The notes under the pieces: model-generated | What the model saw: the letters and a program-made list of their open reading frames with translations, nothing else | Database searches by the model: none | What the model was told of the DNA's origin: nothing | In this document: positions 1 to 9,117 of the stretch, in pieces | How positions within the stretch are numbered: position 1 is the first letter of the stretch | Layout of the letters: each line of letters opens with the position of its first letter | NCBI RefSeq assembly: GCF_001429605.1 | Contig: NZ_LMSS01000006.1 | Coordinates: 393,256 to 457,255, forward strand | Origin: Phycicoccus sp. Soil802 | GTDB lineage: Bacteria; Actinomycetota; Actinomycetes; Actinomycetales; Dermatophilaceae | Direction: 5' to 3' | DNA length: 64,000 nt | Made by a program: the position numbers and the translations under genes

Positions 1-2
1 CC

Positions 3-221
3 GGTGTCCGCAAGGCCAAGTCCGAGGCGAAGGTCGGCATGCGCGCCGAGGTGGCGTCGATCGTGCTGGCCGGACCGGGTGCGTGGACCGACCACGTCCG
101 GCTCGCCGAGACCGACCTGCGGGCGGCAGGCCGGATCACCGGGACGGTCGACTACGCCGAGGCCGAGACGCCCGAGGTGCGCGACGCGGAGCTGATCCCG
201 GTGGCGAAGCCGAAGGCCTGA
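3..221 (+). CDS. valS: Valine-tRNA ligase, C-terminal fragment (partial at left edge)
   Basis: This is the last 72 codons of a gene entering from the left edge and ending at TGA 219-221. The visible peptide has the pattern of the end of actinobacterial valyl-tRNA synthetase (RKAKSEAKVGMR, then a segment with LRAAGRITG). In full-length ValS this part lies beyond the anticodon-binding domain, in the tRNA-contacting C-terminal region. No catalytic motif (HIGH, KMSKS) can be checked because the N-terminal part is outside the window. The 3' end overlaps the convergent minus-strand gene by about 70 nt. A sister class I synthetase cannot be fully excluded from so short a piece. Confidence 0.75.
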   Translation, partial: GVRKAKSEAKVGMRAEVASIVLAGPGAWTDHVRLAETDLRAAGRITGTVDYAEAETPEVRDAELIPVAKPKA

Positions 222-853
222 ATCCGACGGGTTCCGTTGGGCTGCACCGCGATCCACGGCACGTCCCACCCGGCGATCCGCAGCTCACGGCTGGCGAACC
301 TGCCCTCGTCCAGCAGGGTCACCTGACCCGTCGCCGGGTCGTAGACGTCGAGCACCCGGTCGCCGTCACCCGGGAGGACCAGCGTGACGTGGCGCGGCAG
401 CAGGCCGTTGCCGATGTAGAGCAGGGCCGGCTCGCCGTCGGCGACGACCTCCACGAGGCGCGCGTGCGCGTCCCGCAGCGCGCGCCGGGTGAGCTGCCGG
501 AGCACCCGCAGCTCGTAGTCGGTCCCCCGCCGCGACGCCCCGAACTCGAGCTCCTTGCGAGCACCCCAGGGTGGGGTGCCCAGCGACCGGGGCCACGGGA
601 CGTTGAGCCGGCCGCCGCCGGAGAACAGCCGGTTGGTGCGCCCCATCACGACCCGTTCGTATGCCGCGAAGCGCTCCTTCTCGGTGGCGCCGGGTGGGGC
701 GTCGGCCCGTGGGCCCTCACCGGAGGTGATCCACCGCGCGAAGACCGGGTTGACCAGCATCCTGGCCACCGTCAGGCAGGCCGAACCACACGTCACCGGG
801 GACTGCTGGACCGGCCCGATGTCACCGCTGCGCAACCGGTACCCCGAGGACAT
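152..853 (-). CDS. Papain/C39-like cysteine peptidase-fold protein, uncharacterised
   Basis: A 233-aa protein without signal peptide or membrane helix. Near the N-terminus it has Gln16/Gln17 followed by TCGSAC (Cys22, Cys26). Later come RHVTLV (His155) and VYDP (Asp172). A Gln five or six residues before a CG-containing Cys, then His and Asp about 130-150 residues on, is the layout of papain-fold C39-type peptidases, so a protease or transglutaminase-like role is inferred. Start: ATG 853 follows GAGGATGAG. An in-frame start at 892 would add 13 residues with no better ribosome site. The 3' end lies antisense to the end of valS. No ABC exporter or bacteriocin precursor is adjacent, so a C39 leader-peptidase role has no support from context. 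Confidence 0.6.
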   Translation of the reverse strand: MSSGYRLRSGDIGPVQQSPVTCGSACLTVARMLVNPVFARWITSGEGPRADAPPGATEKERFAAYERVVMGRTNRLFSGGGRLNVPWPRSLGTPPWGARKELEFGASRRGTDYELRVLRQLTRRALRDAHARLVEVVADGEPALLYIGNGLLPRHVTLVLPGDGDRVLDVYDPATGQVTLLDEGRFASRELRIAGWDVPWIAVQPNGTRRIQAFGFATGISSASRTSGVSASA

Positions 854-902
854 GGCCTCATCCTCGCGGGTGACGCCGCAAACTTCCACCAACGGCGCGC
901 GG

Positions 903-1511
903 TCACCAGCAGGTCGACCGACCGGCGTGGGCCAGGAGCCGGGCGGCAGGCGTCGCCCAGTCCGACAGCTCGACCGGTTGACCGAACCGAATCGGCCGGT
1001 CGGCGTCGGTGATGTGGTCCCGGGCGACCGGCCACAGGTCCATCGCCAGAGCCGGGGGGATCGAGCGGGGCCGGCCGATCGACTCGGCGACGTCCCAGCC
1101 GTGCAGGGCGATCTCCAGCGCCCCGACCGCCCCGAGGAGCTCCCGCGACAGGCTCAGGTCACCCAGCCGCACCGGGCCGGCCGGCACGTCGTCCTCGGGG
1201 TGCCAGTGCGCGAGCAACCCCCGCGCCCGGTGGCAGATGCTGTCGAGCAGGTCGGCGTCCTCGGTCGGCGGGACGGGCGGCACGAGGCTGAGCGAGGTGG
1301 CCCGGGCCGCCGCGACCATGGCCTCCAGCGAGTCGTCCATGTGCGTGAGCAGGTCGTGGAGCAGCCACCCCCGGCACGGAGTGCGCCGCCCCAGGTCGGC
1401 CTCGGTCACCAGGACCAGGCTGGTCCGGGTGTAGCCGATCGCCCGCTCGAGCAGCTCGACGGCCCGCGGTGGCCGGCTGTGGCCGGCCGCGCTGGACACC
1501 GGCTGCCTCAC
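903..1511 (-). CDS. DinB/maleylpyruvate isomerase-type metal-binding protein (TIGR03086-like)
   Basis: A 202-aa protein of the DinB-like four-helix family that includes mycothiol-dependent maleylpyruvate isomerase. The N-terminal half has the typical WLLHDLLTHMDDSLEAM segment with a candidate metal-binding His57. A second family motif, EIALHGWDVAESIG, lies around residue 140. Members bind a divalent metal and many are thought to act with mycothiol, the actinobacterial thiol. The substrate cannot be read from the sequence. The GTG start at 1509-1511 overlaps the TGA of the upstream sigma-factor gene by 3 nt, so the two are translationally coupled. It may be an effector or target of that sigma factor. 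Confidence 0.75.
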   Translation of the reverse strand: MRQPVSSAAGHSRPPRAVELLERAIGYTRTSLVLVTEADLGRRTPCRGWLLHDLLTHMDDSLEAMVAAARATSLSLVPPVPPTEDADLLDSICHRARGLLAHWHPEDDVPAGPVRLGDLSLSRELLGAVGALEIALHGWDVAESIGRPRSIPPALAMDLWPVARDHITDADRPIRFGQPVELSDWATPAARLLAHAGRSTCW

Positions 1512-2515
1512 GTCGGGCCGGAGTAACCGGCCGGGAGCGAGGCGGGCAGGCCGAAGGTCTCGAAGAGCGTCAGGTCGAAGAAGGCGGCGACGTGGCTGAC
1601 CCCACCCGAGGCGTCGAGGGTGAGCACCTGCAGGTGGAAGGGGGTGAACGTGCCGTCGGGCTGGCGCATGTAGAGGCCGAAGGCCGGCTGGCCGTTGGCA
1701 CGGGTCGCCACCATCGGCATGTCGTGGCGTTCGCCGGGGCACTGGGTGTCGATGAGGCGGCCGATGTTCTCGGCACCGGTGTACCAGCCGGTGAACGGGG
1801 GCATCTCCCAGACGGCGTCGCGGGTGAGCATCGCGACGATGGCGTCGACGTCCTTGTCCCAGAACGCCGTGACGTAGCGGTCGAGCAGCTCCTGCTGCTC
1901 GGCGTCCAGCTCGGCGGGCACCTCGTCCTGGCTGACCTTCGCCTTGGCGATCTGGGCGTGCGCGCGCTGCAGGGCGCTGTTGACCGCGGCCTCGCTCGTC
2001 TCGAGCGCCTCGGCGACCTCGGAGGCCTTCCAGCGCAGGACGTCGCGCAGGATCAGCACCGCGCGCTGCCGGGCCGGCAGGTGCTGCAGGGCAGCGACGA
2101 AGGCCAGCCGGATGCTCTCGCGCTGCGCGACGATCGTGGCCGGGTCGCTCGCGTCGCCCGCGACCAACGGGTCGGGCGCCGGCTCCAGCCAGGACACCTC
2201 GGTCGACTCCACGAGCCGGTCGGCGGCGTCGCTGGAGGGCGTACCCAGCCCGGCCGGGAGCGGCCGTCGGTCCTTGCCCTCGAGCGCCGTGAGGCACACG
2301 TTCGTGGCGATCCGGTAGAGCCAGGTCCGCACCGACGACCGGCCCTCGAACGCCGCGTAGGCGCGCCAGGCGCGCAGGTAGGTCTCCTGCACGAGGTCCT
2401 CGGCGTCGTGGATCGACCCCGTCATCCGGTAGCAGTGCGCGGTCAGCTCGCGCCGGTAGCCGTCGGCGGCCTCCGGGAAGTCCTGCACGTCCACCCGCTC
2501 GCGCACCTCGGTCAT
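1508..2515 (-). CDS. ECF-family sigma factor with C-terminal SnoaL-like domain
   Basis: A 335-aa sigma-70 family factor. Region 2 (about residues 27-75) includes CYRMTGSIHDAEDLVQETYLRAW and binds core polymerase and the -10 element. Region 4 (about 146-187, LPARQRAVLILRDVLRWKASEVAEAL) is the -35 helix-turn-helix. The C-terminal third (about 205-335, with FWDKDVDAIVAMLTRDAVWEMPP) is an NTF2/SnoaL-like fold. That architecture is typical of the SigJ/SigG-like ECF groups, in which the fused domain replaces a separate anti-sigma factor. The ATG at 2515 is preceded by a strong GGAGGAGG. The upstream in-frame extension is Cys/Arg-rich noise. No anti-sigma gene is adjacent; the next gene down is the DinB-like protein. 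Confidence 0.9.
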   Translation of the reverse strand: MTEVRERVDVQDFPEAADGYRRELTAHCYRMTGSIHDAEDLVQETYLRAWRAYAAFEGRSSVRTWLYRIATNVCLTALEGKDRRPLPAGLGTPSSDAADRLVESTEVSWLEPAPDPLVAGDASDPATIVAQRESIRLAFVAALQHLPARQRAVLILRDVLRWKASEVAEALETSEAAVNSALQRAHAQIAKAKVSQDEVPAELDAEQQELLDRYVTAFWDKDVDAIVAMLTRDAVWEMPPFTGWYTGAENIGRLIDTQCPGERHDMPMVATRANGQPAFGLYMRQPDGTFTPFHLQVLTLDASGGVSHVAAFFDLTLFETFGLPASLPAGYSGPT

Positions 2516-2741
2516 GGGGTCCTCCTCCGTCGTCCGACCACTGGCCAGCCCTGCGCACCCTGCCCACCTTGGCACACCGGTGCGACAGCCACACCGGTGC
2601 GACCTGGCTCCAGGGCACCTCACACCGGGCCACGTGGCACCAGCGCTACAGGGACAGACCGGTCCTCCTCCGAAAACTCATCGGTCCGTAACGAACTGTG
2701 TGCGATCTGCCCGGTTCGCTCGACTCCACGGGTGCCGTTGC

Positions 2742-2747
2742 TAGGGT
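2742..2747 (+). promoter_or_regulatory. -10-like TAGGGT before the DUF4129 operon (probable leaderless start)
   Basis: TAGGGT ends 8 nt before the GTG start at 2756 and no Shine-Dalgarno sequence lies between. This fits an actinobacterial -10 box (TANNNT) driving a leaderless mRNA. No clear -35 is visible. Confidence 0.5.
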
Positions 2748-2755
2748 CGACCATC

Positions 2756-3469
2756 GTGAACCAGCGTGGTGTGGCCGTGGGTGTGGGGGCAGGAGCGACG
2801 CTGCTGCTGGCTGCCTGGGTGTCCGGTGCGGGTCCGGTCGGCGTCTTCGCGCGCAAGGACTTCTCGGGCAAGGAGTCGGGCACGCCCGGCAAGGACTTCG
2901 GCGCCGTCACCGCCCCGCCGAGGAGGGGGAACGGCCTCAGGGGCGCGGACGTCCGGCACGGCGACCCGTGGACCGTCACCCTGGTCGAGCTGGCCCTGAA
3001 GCTGGTCCTGGTGGTCGTCGTCGTCATCGTCCTCGTCGCCATCGGCCGGGCCCTCCTCGACCGCTGGCGCACCCGCGAGGTCACCACGGACCAGGTGGCC
3101 GCGGTCGACGTCGTGCCGGAGGTGCTCCTCGAGGCCGCGCTCGAGGGAGAGCGCCAGCTGTCCCGGGGCACGCCGGCCAACGCCGTGATCGCCGCCTGGG
3201 TGGCCCTCGAGGACGCCTGTCGCGCCGCCGGCGTCCGGGACGATTACTCCCGCACCGCAGCCGAGCTCGTCACGGCGGTCCTGCGCTCGCACCGCGTCGA
3301 CCGCGCGCCCCTCGACACGCTCGCAGCGCTCTACCGCGAGGCCAGGTTCTCCACCCACCCGATCGGCGAGGACCAGCGCACCACCGCCCGCGAGGCCCTG
3401 GTGCAGGTGCAGGCCGATCTCCGACGCACCATGGCGCGGCTCGCCCAGGCGAGGACCGTCAGCCGGTGA
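2756..3469 (+). CDS. DUF4129 domain membrane protein
   Basis: A 237-aa protein with an N-terminal hydrophobic segment (about residues 8-30), a second membrane helix (about 78-104, LKLVLVVVVVIVLVAIG) and a C-terminal DUF4129 domain (about 120-225, with NAVIAAWVALEDACRAAGV and SRTAAELVTAVL). DUF4129 is commonly linked to MoxR ATPases, DUF58 proteins and transglutaminase-like proteins in cell-envelope operons. Its biochemical role is unknown. The GTG at 2756 was chosen because the signal-like segment starts there and TAGGGT lies just upstream. The reading frame is open far upstream but that part is antisense to the sigma factor. It heads a five-gene operon with overlapping stops and starts. Confidence 0.82.
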   Translation: MNQRGVAVGVGAGATLLLAAWVSGAGPVGVFARKDFSGKESGTPGKDFGAVTAPPRRGNGLRGADVRHGDPWTVTLVELALKLVLVVVVVIVLVAIGRALLDRWRTREVTTDQVAAVDVVPEVLLEAALEGERQLSRGTPANAVIAAWVALEDACRAAGVRDDYSRTAAELVTAVLRSHRVDRAPLDTLAALYREARFSTHPIGEDQRTTAREALVQVQADLRRTMARLAQARTVSR

Positions 3470-3957
3470 TCCGCCGTCTCGCGGGCCTGCCCCCCGCCCA
3501 GCTCTTCCTCGTCGTCCTCGGCGTGACGGTGGCCATCGGCGCGCTCGCGGTGTCGGTGACGGCGCTGGGCAACGTGGGCATGCTGATCGCCTCCGCCGCC
3601 CTGCTCGCGGCGCTGGCCATCGTGGCCCAGTGGCTCTGGCAGGCGCGCCAGTCGACGGACTGGGACAACACCTTCACCGAGGCCGCTGCGCCCCGCGGCG
3701 TCGACTCCCGCATCAGCCGGCTCGCCGGCGACGTGCGCGAGGCCGGCACCGGCGCCCCCGCCCCGAGCGCCCGTCTCCACGCCACGCTCAGCAGCCTGGC
3801 CACCGAACGGCTCCGCAGCCGCGGCGACGGGACCCTGACCGACGGCGCCGCGGTCCTGGGTCCCGACCTCGCGGCATACCTCGCTGCACCCCCGACCACC
3901 CGCCTCACCGCCGCCCAGCTCGCGGCGTTCACCACCACCCTGGAGGAGCTCTCGTGA
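3466..3957 (+). CDS. Small membrane protein of the MoxR/DUF58 operon
   Basis: A 163-aa protein with two hydrophobic helices at the N-terminus (about residues 10-33 and 36-56) followed by a hydrophilic, probably cytosolic, alpha/beta tail. I recognise no catalytic motif. It starts with GTG at 3466-3468, overlapping the DUF4129 stop in a GTGA junction, and its own stop overlaps the MoxR start in the same way, so all are translated together. Proteins of this size and layout occur between DUF4129 and MoxR genes in actinobacteria but have no assigned function. Confidence 0.8.
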   Translation: MIRRLAGLPPAQLFLVVLGVTVAIGALAVSVTALGNVGMLIASAALLAALAIVAQWLWQARQSTDWDNTFTEAAAPRGVDSRISRLAGDVREAGTGAPAPSARLHATLSSLATERLRSRGDGTLTDGAAVLGPDLAAYLAAPPTTRLTAAQLAAFTTTLEELS

Positions 3958-4943
3958 CCCTGACCCTCGACGAGGTCGCCGCCCGCGCGACCGCCATCCT
4001 CACCGAGGTCGAACGTGCCGTCGTCGGCAAGCGCCAGAGCCTGGAGATCGTGCTCTCCGGCATCCTCGCCGGCGGCCACGTGCTGATGGAGGACTTCCCG
4101 GGGCTGGGCAAGACGCTCGCGGCGCGGTCGTTCGCGCAGGCGCTGGGGCTCGACTTCGCGCGGGCCCAGTTCACGCCCGACCTGCTGCCCAGCGACCTGA
4201 CCGGGTCGTTCCTCTACGACCAGCGCAGCCACGAGTTCACCTTCCGCAAGGGGCCGCTGTTCACCGGGCTGCTGCTCGCCGACGAGATCAACCGGACGCC
4301 CCCCAAGACCCAGTCCGCGCTGCTCGAGGCGATGCAGGAGGGGCAGGTGACCGTCGAGGGCGAGACCTTCGTGCTGCCCAAGCCGTTCCACGTGCTGGCC
4401 ACGGCGAATCCTGTTGAGTACGAAGGGACTTACCCCCTTCCCGAGGCCCAGCTCGACCGCTTCCTGCTGCGGGTGAGCTTCGGCTACCCGACCCCGGCCG
4501 ACGAGTGGGAGGTCCTCCAACGACGGATGGCGCGCCAGCAGGAGGCCCAGGTGGTCGCCAGCGTGACCGACGGGGCCGGCCTTATCGAGATGCAGCGGGC
4601 CGTCGAGACGGTGACCGTCGACGCGGGTGTGGGCCAGTACTGCGTGCGACTCGTCGGCGCGACGCGCACCCACCAGAACCTCCTCATGGGTGCCTCGCCG
4701 CGCGCCTCGCTGGCGCTGCTGCTGACGTCCCGCGCGTATGCCGTGCTGCGCGGCCGCGACTACGTCACCCCCGAGGACGTCAAGGCGGTGGCGCACGCTG
4801 CCCTCGACCACCGCGTCACCGTGCGTCCCGAGCTGTGGATGAACGACGTCTCCGCGGCCAGCGTCGTCGACAGCGTGCTGTCCTCGGTGCCGATCCCGGC
4901 GGCCACGGAGACCGGCCCGCGGACTGGTTTCGAGCGTCCGTGA
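3954..4943 (+). CDS. MoxR-family AAA+ ATPase
   Basis: A 329-aa AAA+ protein of the MoxR/RavA clade. Walker A is GLGKT (residues 50-54), Walker B ends in Asp110-Glu111 (LLADEINR), and a further MoxR signature is ATANPVEYEGTYPLPEAQLDRF. Family members act as chaperone-like ATPases that mature or insert metal cofactors or remodel partner complexes, usually with DUF58/VWA proteins encoded next door. That partner is present immediately downstream. The GTG start at 3954 overlaps the previous stop and the stop overlaps the DUF58 GTG. The family call is secure; the substrate is unknown. Confidence 0.95.
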   Translation: MTLTLDEVAARATAILTEVERAVVGKRQSLEIVLSGILAGGHVLMEDFPGLGKTLAARSFAQALGLDFARAQFTPDLLPSDLTGSFLYDQRSHEFTFRKGPLFTGLLLADEINRTPPKTQSALLEAMQEGQVTVEGETFVLPKPFHVLATANPVEYEGTYPLPEAQLDRFLLRVSFGYPTPADEWEVLQRRMARQQEAQVVASVTDGAGLIEMQRAVETVTVDAGVGQYCVRLVGATRTHQNLLMGASPRASLALLLTSRAYAVLRGRDYVTPEDVKAVAHAALDHRVTVRPELWMNDVSAASVVDSVLSSVPIPAATETGPRTGFERP

Positions 4944-6316
4944 CCACCTCACCCGGGCGCCGGCTGGAGGCGCGCTGGCGCGTGACCTCGGCCCACCTCC
5001 GGGCGCTGTTCCTGGGGCTGCTGCTGGCGGGGATCGGCGTCCTGCTGCGTCGGCCCGACGCCCTGGTGATCGGTGCCCCGCTGCTCGTCGTCGGGCTGTG
5101 GGCCACCGCCAGCCGCCCCAGGTCCGCGCCGACCGTCGTCGCCAGGCTGGTCCACCCCCTCCTGCGGGAGGGGCAGGCGACCAGGTGGCGGGCCACGATC
5201 TCGCCCGGCCCTGGCATCGAGGAGGCCGGGCTCGCACTGCTGCCGACCCCGCACACCGAGTACACCCCGGGGCACCGCACCACGGCGACCGCCTTCGCCC
5301 GTGACGACCAGCCCCGCTCGCTCGAGGTCATCTGCCGGAGCACGCGATGGGGTCGGCGACCCCTGGGGCCCGCGATCCTCGCCGTGAGTGGGCCGTTCGG
5401 CGCCTTCCGGTGGGAGCCACCGGCGGTGTCCCTGCCCGCCATCCCGACCGTCCCCCTCCCCGACACGTTCTCGGCCCGGGTCCCGGTGCCCCACCCCGAC
5501 GGCCTGGTGGGCCAGAACCGCTCGCACCACCAGGGTTCCGGTGGCGAGCTCGACCAGATCCGGCCGTTCCGGTTCGGCGACCGGCTCCGGCGGGTGCACT
5601 GGCCGGTCTCGGTCCGCACCGGCGAGCTCCACGTCACCGCGACCCATGCCGACCAGGACACCGAGATCCTCCTGCTGGTCGACGCCATGCACGACATCGG
5701 GCAGAGCACCGGCATCGAGGGGTCGAGCAGCAGCCTCGACAACGCCGTCCGCGCCGCGGGCGCGATCGCGGAGCACTACCTGCGCAGCGGCGACCGGGTC
5801 GGGCTGCTGGTGCTCGGCTCCCGCGACACCCCGCACGTCACCGCGGCCGCCGGGAGCAACCACCTGCGCCGCCTGCTCGACGTCCTCGCCCGCGTCACCG
5901 TCGCCGACGGCACGGTCAGCGACGAGAAGCGGCTCCGGTCCCAGCTGCGCCACCACGTCTCGGCCGGCACGCTTGCGATCGTCCTCACCCCGGCCGTCTC
6001 CCCCGAGGTGCTGGCCCACGCGGTCGCGCTGGCCCGACGCGGCATCTCCGTCGTCACGGTCGACACGCTGCCCGCCGAGCTGGCCTCCCCCGGCATCCCG
6101 CAGGAGTCGCTGGCGCAGCTCGCCTCGACCGCCGACGAGCACCCGACCGAGACCCGGTTGGCCTGGCGGCTGCGGCTGCTCGAGCGGCACCGGGAGATGA
6201 CCAGGGCGCGCGAGGCCGGCGTACCGATCGTTCCGTGGGCCGGCCCCGGCACGCTCGACCTCGTGCTGCGCGACCTGGGCCGGCGGTCACGGGCGCCGAG
6301 GGTCGTGAGCCGCTGA
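4940..6316 (+). CDS. DUF58 domain protein, MoxR partner
   Basis: A 458-aa protein with two N-terminal membrane helices (about residues 22-57) followed by an extended beta-rich region. It carries the DUF58 signature around residues 205-235 (IRPFRFGDRLRRVHWPVSVRTGEL), then a VWA-like segment beginning ILLLVDAMHDIG. DUF58 proteins pair with MoxR ATPases and are thought to present a VWA-type metal-ion-dependent adhesion surface. Here the DxSxS motif is not canonical (DAMHD), as is frequent in DUF58. GTG 4940 overlaps the moxR TGA, and the stop shares one base with the next ATG. A cell-wall or envelope role is inferred from the operon type. Confidence 0.9.
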   Translation: MTTSPGRRLEARWRVTSAHLRALFLGLLLAGIGVLLRRPDALVIGAPLLVVGLWATASRPRSAPTVVARLVHPLLREGQATRWRATISPGPGIEEAGLALLPTPHTEYTPGHRTTATAFARDDQPRSLEVICRSTRWGRRPLGPAILAVSGPFGAFRWEPPAVSLPAIPTVPLPDTFSARVPVPHPDGLVGQNRSHHQGSGGELDQIRPFRFGDRLRRVHWPVSVRTGELHVTATHADQDTEILLLVDAMHDIGQSTGIEGSSSSLDNAVRAAGAIAEHYLRSGDRVGLLVLGSRDTPHVTAAAGSNHLRRLLDVLARVTVADGTVSDEKRLRSQLRHHVSAGTLAIVLTPAVSPEVLAHAVALARRGISVVTVDTLPAELASPGIPQESLAQLASTADEHPTETRLAWRLRLLERHREMTRAREAGVPIVPWAGPGTLDLVLRDLGRRSRAPRVVSR

Positions 6317-6837
6317 TGTCGCGCTCCCAGCTGGTGCTGCGCGGTCTGCTGACGGTGGCCTCGCTGACCTTCCTCGCCCTCACCCTCGCCTGGTCCCCCC
6401 ACCCGATCGTCGTGCTGGCAATCGGCATCGTCGCGCTCACCGTGTACGCCGCCGTCGAGCCGGACTCCGGGCTCGTCACCGTCCTGCTCGGGGCGCAGGC
6501 ACTGCACTGGGCGGCGGCCGTCCCCGTGCCGACCACCACCGGGGCGTGGGTGGCCCTGCTCGGCGCCGCGTGGTCGGGACTGGTCCTGCACCTCACCGCC
6601 AGCCTCGCGGCCAGCCTGCCGGGTCCGGCCCCCGTCCCCGTCCCGAGCCTGCGCCGCTGGGCCCGTCGTGGTGCCGTCGTGGCCGCGGCCACGGTGCCGG
6701 TGTGGGCGGTGGCGCTGCTCGCCGGGCAGGAGAGCGCCCGGGGTCAGGTCTCCCTGACGTATGCCGCGATCGCCGCCATCGCGCTGCTCGCGTTCGCCAC
6801 CTGGCTGCTGAGCCGCGAGGACCGCCCCCGCCCCTGA
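6316..6837 (+). CDS. Integral membrane protein, last gene of the MoxR/DUF58 operon
   Basis: A 173-aa protein with about five hydrophobic helices (roughly residues 8-27, 29-45, 49-70, 73-95 and 115-165) and almost no soluble part. No family motif is recognised. The ATG at 6316 shares its A with the last base of the DUF58 TGA. In many genomes this slot of the operon carries a transglutaminase-like protein (TgpA type). Here only this small membrane protein is found, which suggests it closes the complex. It is followed by a strong hairpin at 6941-6968. Confidence 0.78.
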   Translation: MSRSQLVLRGLLTVASLTFLALTLAWSPHPIVVLAIGIVALTVYAAVEPDSGLVTVLLGAQALHWAAAVPVPTTTGAWVALLGAAWSGLVLHLTASLAASLPGPAPVPVPSLRRWARRGAVVAAATVPVWAVALLAGQESARGQVSLTYAAIAAIALLAFATWLLSREDRPRP

Positions 6838-6940
6838 CCCACCCCGACTTCTGGCCACCCATGCCGCTCCGGGGTGCCGAAAAGGGGCGCACACCCGGCA
6901 CCGGTGGCCAGAGCTGGGTGCCACACCAGGGCAGACGTGA

Positions 6941-6968
6941 GGGGCCGTCCGGCGAACCGGGCGGCCCC
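6941..6968. terminator. Bidirectional terminator-like hairpin between MoxR operon and clpX
   Basis: A 12-bp stem, GGGGCCGTCCGG (6941-6952) with CCGGGCGGCCCC (6957-6968), has one G-U type pair and a CGAA tetraloop. It lies between two convergent units. There is no long U tract, as usual in actinobacteria. Confidence 0.7.
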
Positions 6969-6995
6969 TGGCGTCTGGGCTGGGGTCGAGCTCTC

Positions 6996-8270
<1,275 letters not shown>

Positions 8271-8285
8271 GCGACGTCCTCCGGT

Positions 8286-8311
8286 CTGTCTGACGAACCT
8301 GTCTGACGAAT
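8286..8311. repeat. Two tandem 13-bp repeats in the clpX leader
   Basis: CTGTCTGACGAAC (8286-8298) is followed at once by CTGTCTGACGAAT (8299-8311). They lie 16-41 nt upstream of the clpX start. Tandem regulator half-sites or a leader RNA element are possible; neither is shown. Confidence 0.5.
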
Positions 8312-8354
8312 CTGCCCGACGGTGTGCGGTCCACCTCGGACCGGCAACGCCCCG

Positions 8355-8360
8355 ACGCTA
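8355..8360 (-). promoter_or_regulatory. Candidate extended -10 (TGTAGCGT) for clpX
   Basis: On the minus strand TG-TAGCGT lies about 85 nt before the clpX start, which would give a leader containing the tandem repeat. No convincing -35 is seen. Confidence 0.3.
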
Positions 8361-8417
8361 CAGCGCAGGACACCGCCTTCGCTCCATTGAAACGGTCGAG
8401 TCGCCGGTTCGTCGCGC

Positions 8418-8438
8418 TTGTCCGCTGAGGGCGGACAA
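8418..8438. terminator. 8-bp inverted repeat after the exported TIMP-like gene
   Basis: TTGTCCGC (8418-8425) and GCGGACAA (8431-8438) flank a 5-nt loop, 29 nt beyond the stop of the minus-strand gene at 8467. It may be a weak terminator or an operator for clpX. Confidence 0.4.
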
Positions 8439-8466
8439 CACGCCGCAGGGGCGCCGCGACCCGTCC

Positions 8467-9069
8467 TCACTCCCTGCGGTGACCACGCTGGACCACGACG
8501 ACCAGGGCCACTCCCAGCCCGAGCGCGAGGGCCAGCCCGCCGAGCAGGGGGACCAGCCAGGCCCGTTCCGACCCCGGGGCGACGGCGCCGGGAGGCTGCC
8601 CGCTCGGGGACTCGGGCAGCGCCTGCGCCGGGGCCTGCCCCGGACCCGCCACCGCCTCGACCTCCCCCACGAGACGGGTGTCGGCCGGCGCCGTGCCACC
8701 GCAGAGGTTGGCCCACAGCTCCTCCCCACGCTCCTGCGCGAACACGACGTACTCGCGGCCCGGCTCGAGGCCCTCCAGCCCACAGCTGGCGCCGTCCGCT
8801 GCCGAGCCGACCCAGGTGGTGGGGGCCACCGTGCCCCGGTAGACCTCCGCGACCGTGAACCGATAGCTGCGCGCGGGTGCACCGGAGGACGGTTCGGCCA
8901 GCCCCGCTGGCTCCGCGACGTCCCCGAGCGTGCCGCGCAGGACGACGTCGGACCGGTCCACGAGCTGCGCCGGCGTCGCGGCGGCGCACGAGCACGCCCA
9001 CGCGGGGGCGGTCGGCAGCACCAGGAGGGCGGCGAACACCAGCGGGACGACCAGCAGCGCGCGCTTCAT
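8467..9069 (-). CDS. Exported, C-terminally anchored protein with CSC (TIMP/NTR-like) N-terminus
   Basis: A 200-aa protein with a signal peptide (about residues 1-25) ending just before ACSCA, a cysteine-rich domain of about 110 residues, a Pro/Ala/Gly-rich linker, and a single C-terminal helix (about 172-193) followed by a basic tail (RGHRRE). A mature N-terminus with Cys-x-Cys followed by a small beta domain and later single cysteines is seen in bacterial tissue-inhibitor-of-metalloproteinase-like proteins. That comparison is tentative. The ATG at 9069 begins directly with the basic n-region; GTG 9084 is an alternative. It sits between clpP2 and clpX but no functional link is evident. Confidence 0.65.
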   Translation of the reverse strand: MKRALLVVPLVFAALLVLPTAPAWACSCAAATPAQLVDRSDVVLRGTLGDVAEPAGLAEPSSGAPARSYRFTVAEVYRGTVAPTTWVGSAADGASCGLEGLEPGREYVVFAQERGEELWANLCGGTAPADTRLVGEVEAVAGPGQAPAQALPESPSGQPPGAVAPGSERAWLVPLLGGLALALGLGVALVVVVQRGHRRE

Positions 9070-9117
9070 GACGGTCGGACGCACCCCACCAGTGTGCCGT
9101 TCCCCACCCCGGGACGC

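Noticed and set aside
83-2755. Long plus-strand open frames opposite the peptidase, DinB and sigma-factor genes, including an upstream extension of the DUF4129 gene
   Set aside because: The recognisable proteins are on the minus strand. The plus-strand products are low-complexity, and the DUF4129 protein has a proper start at 2756.
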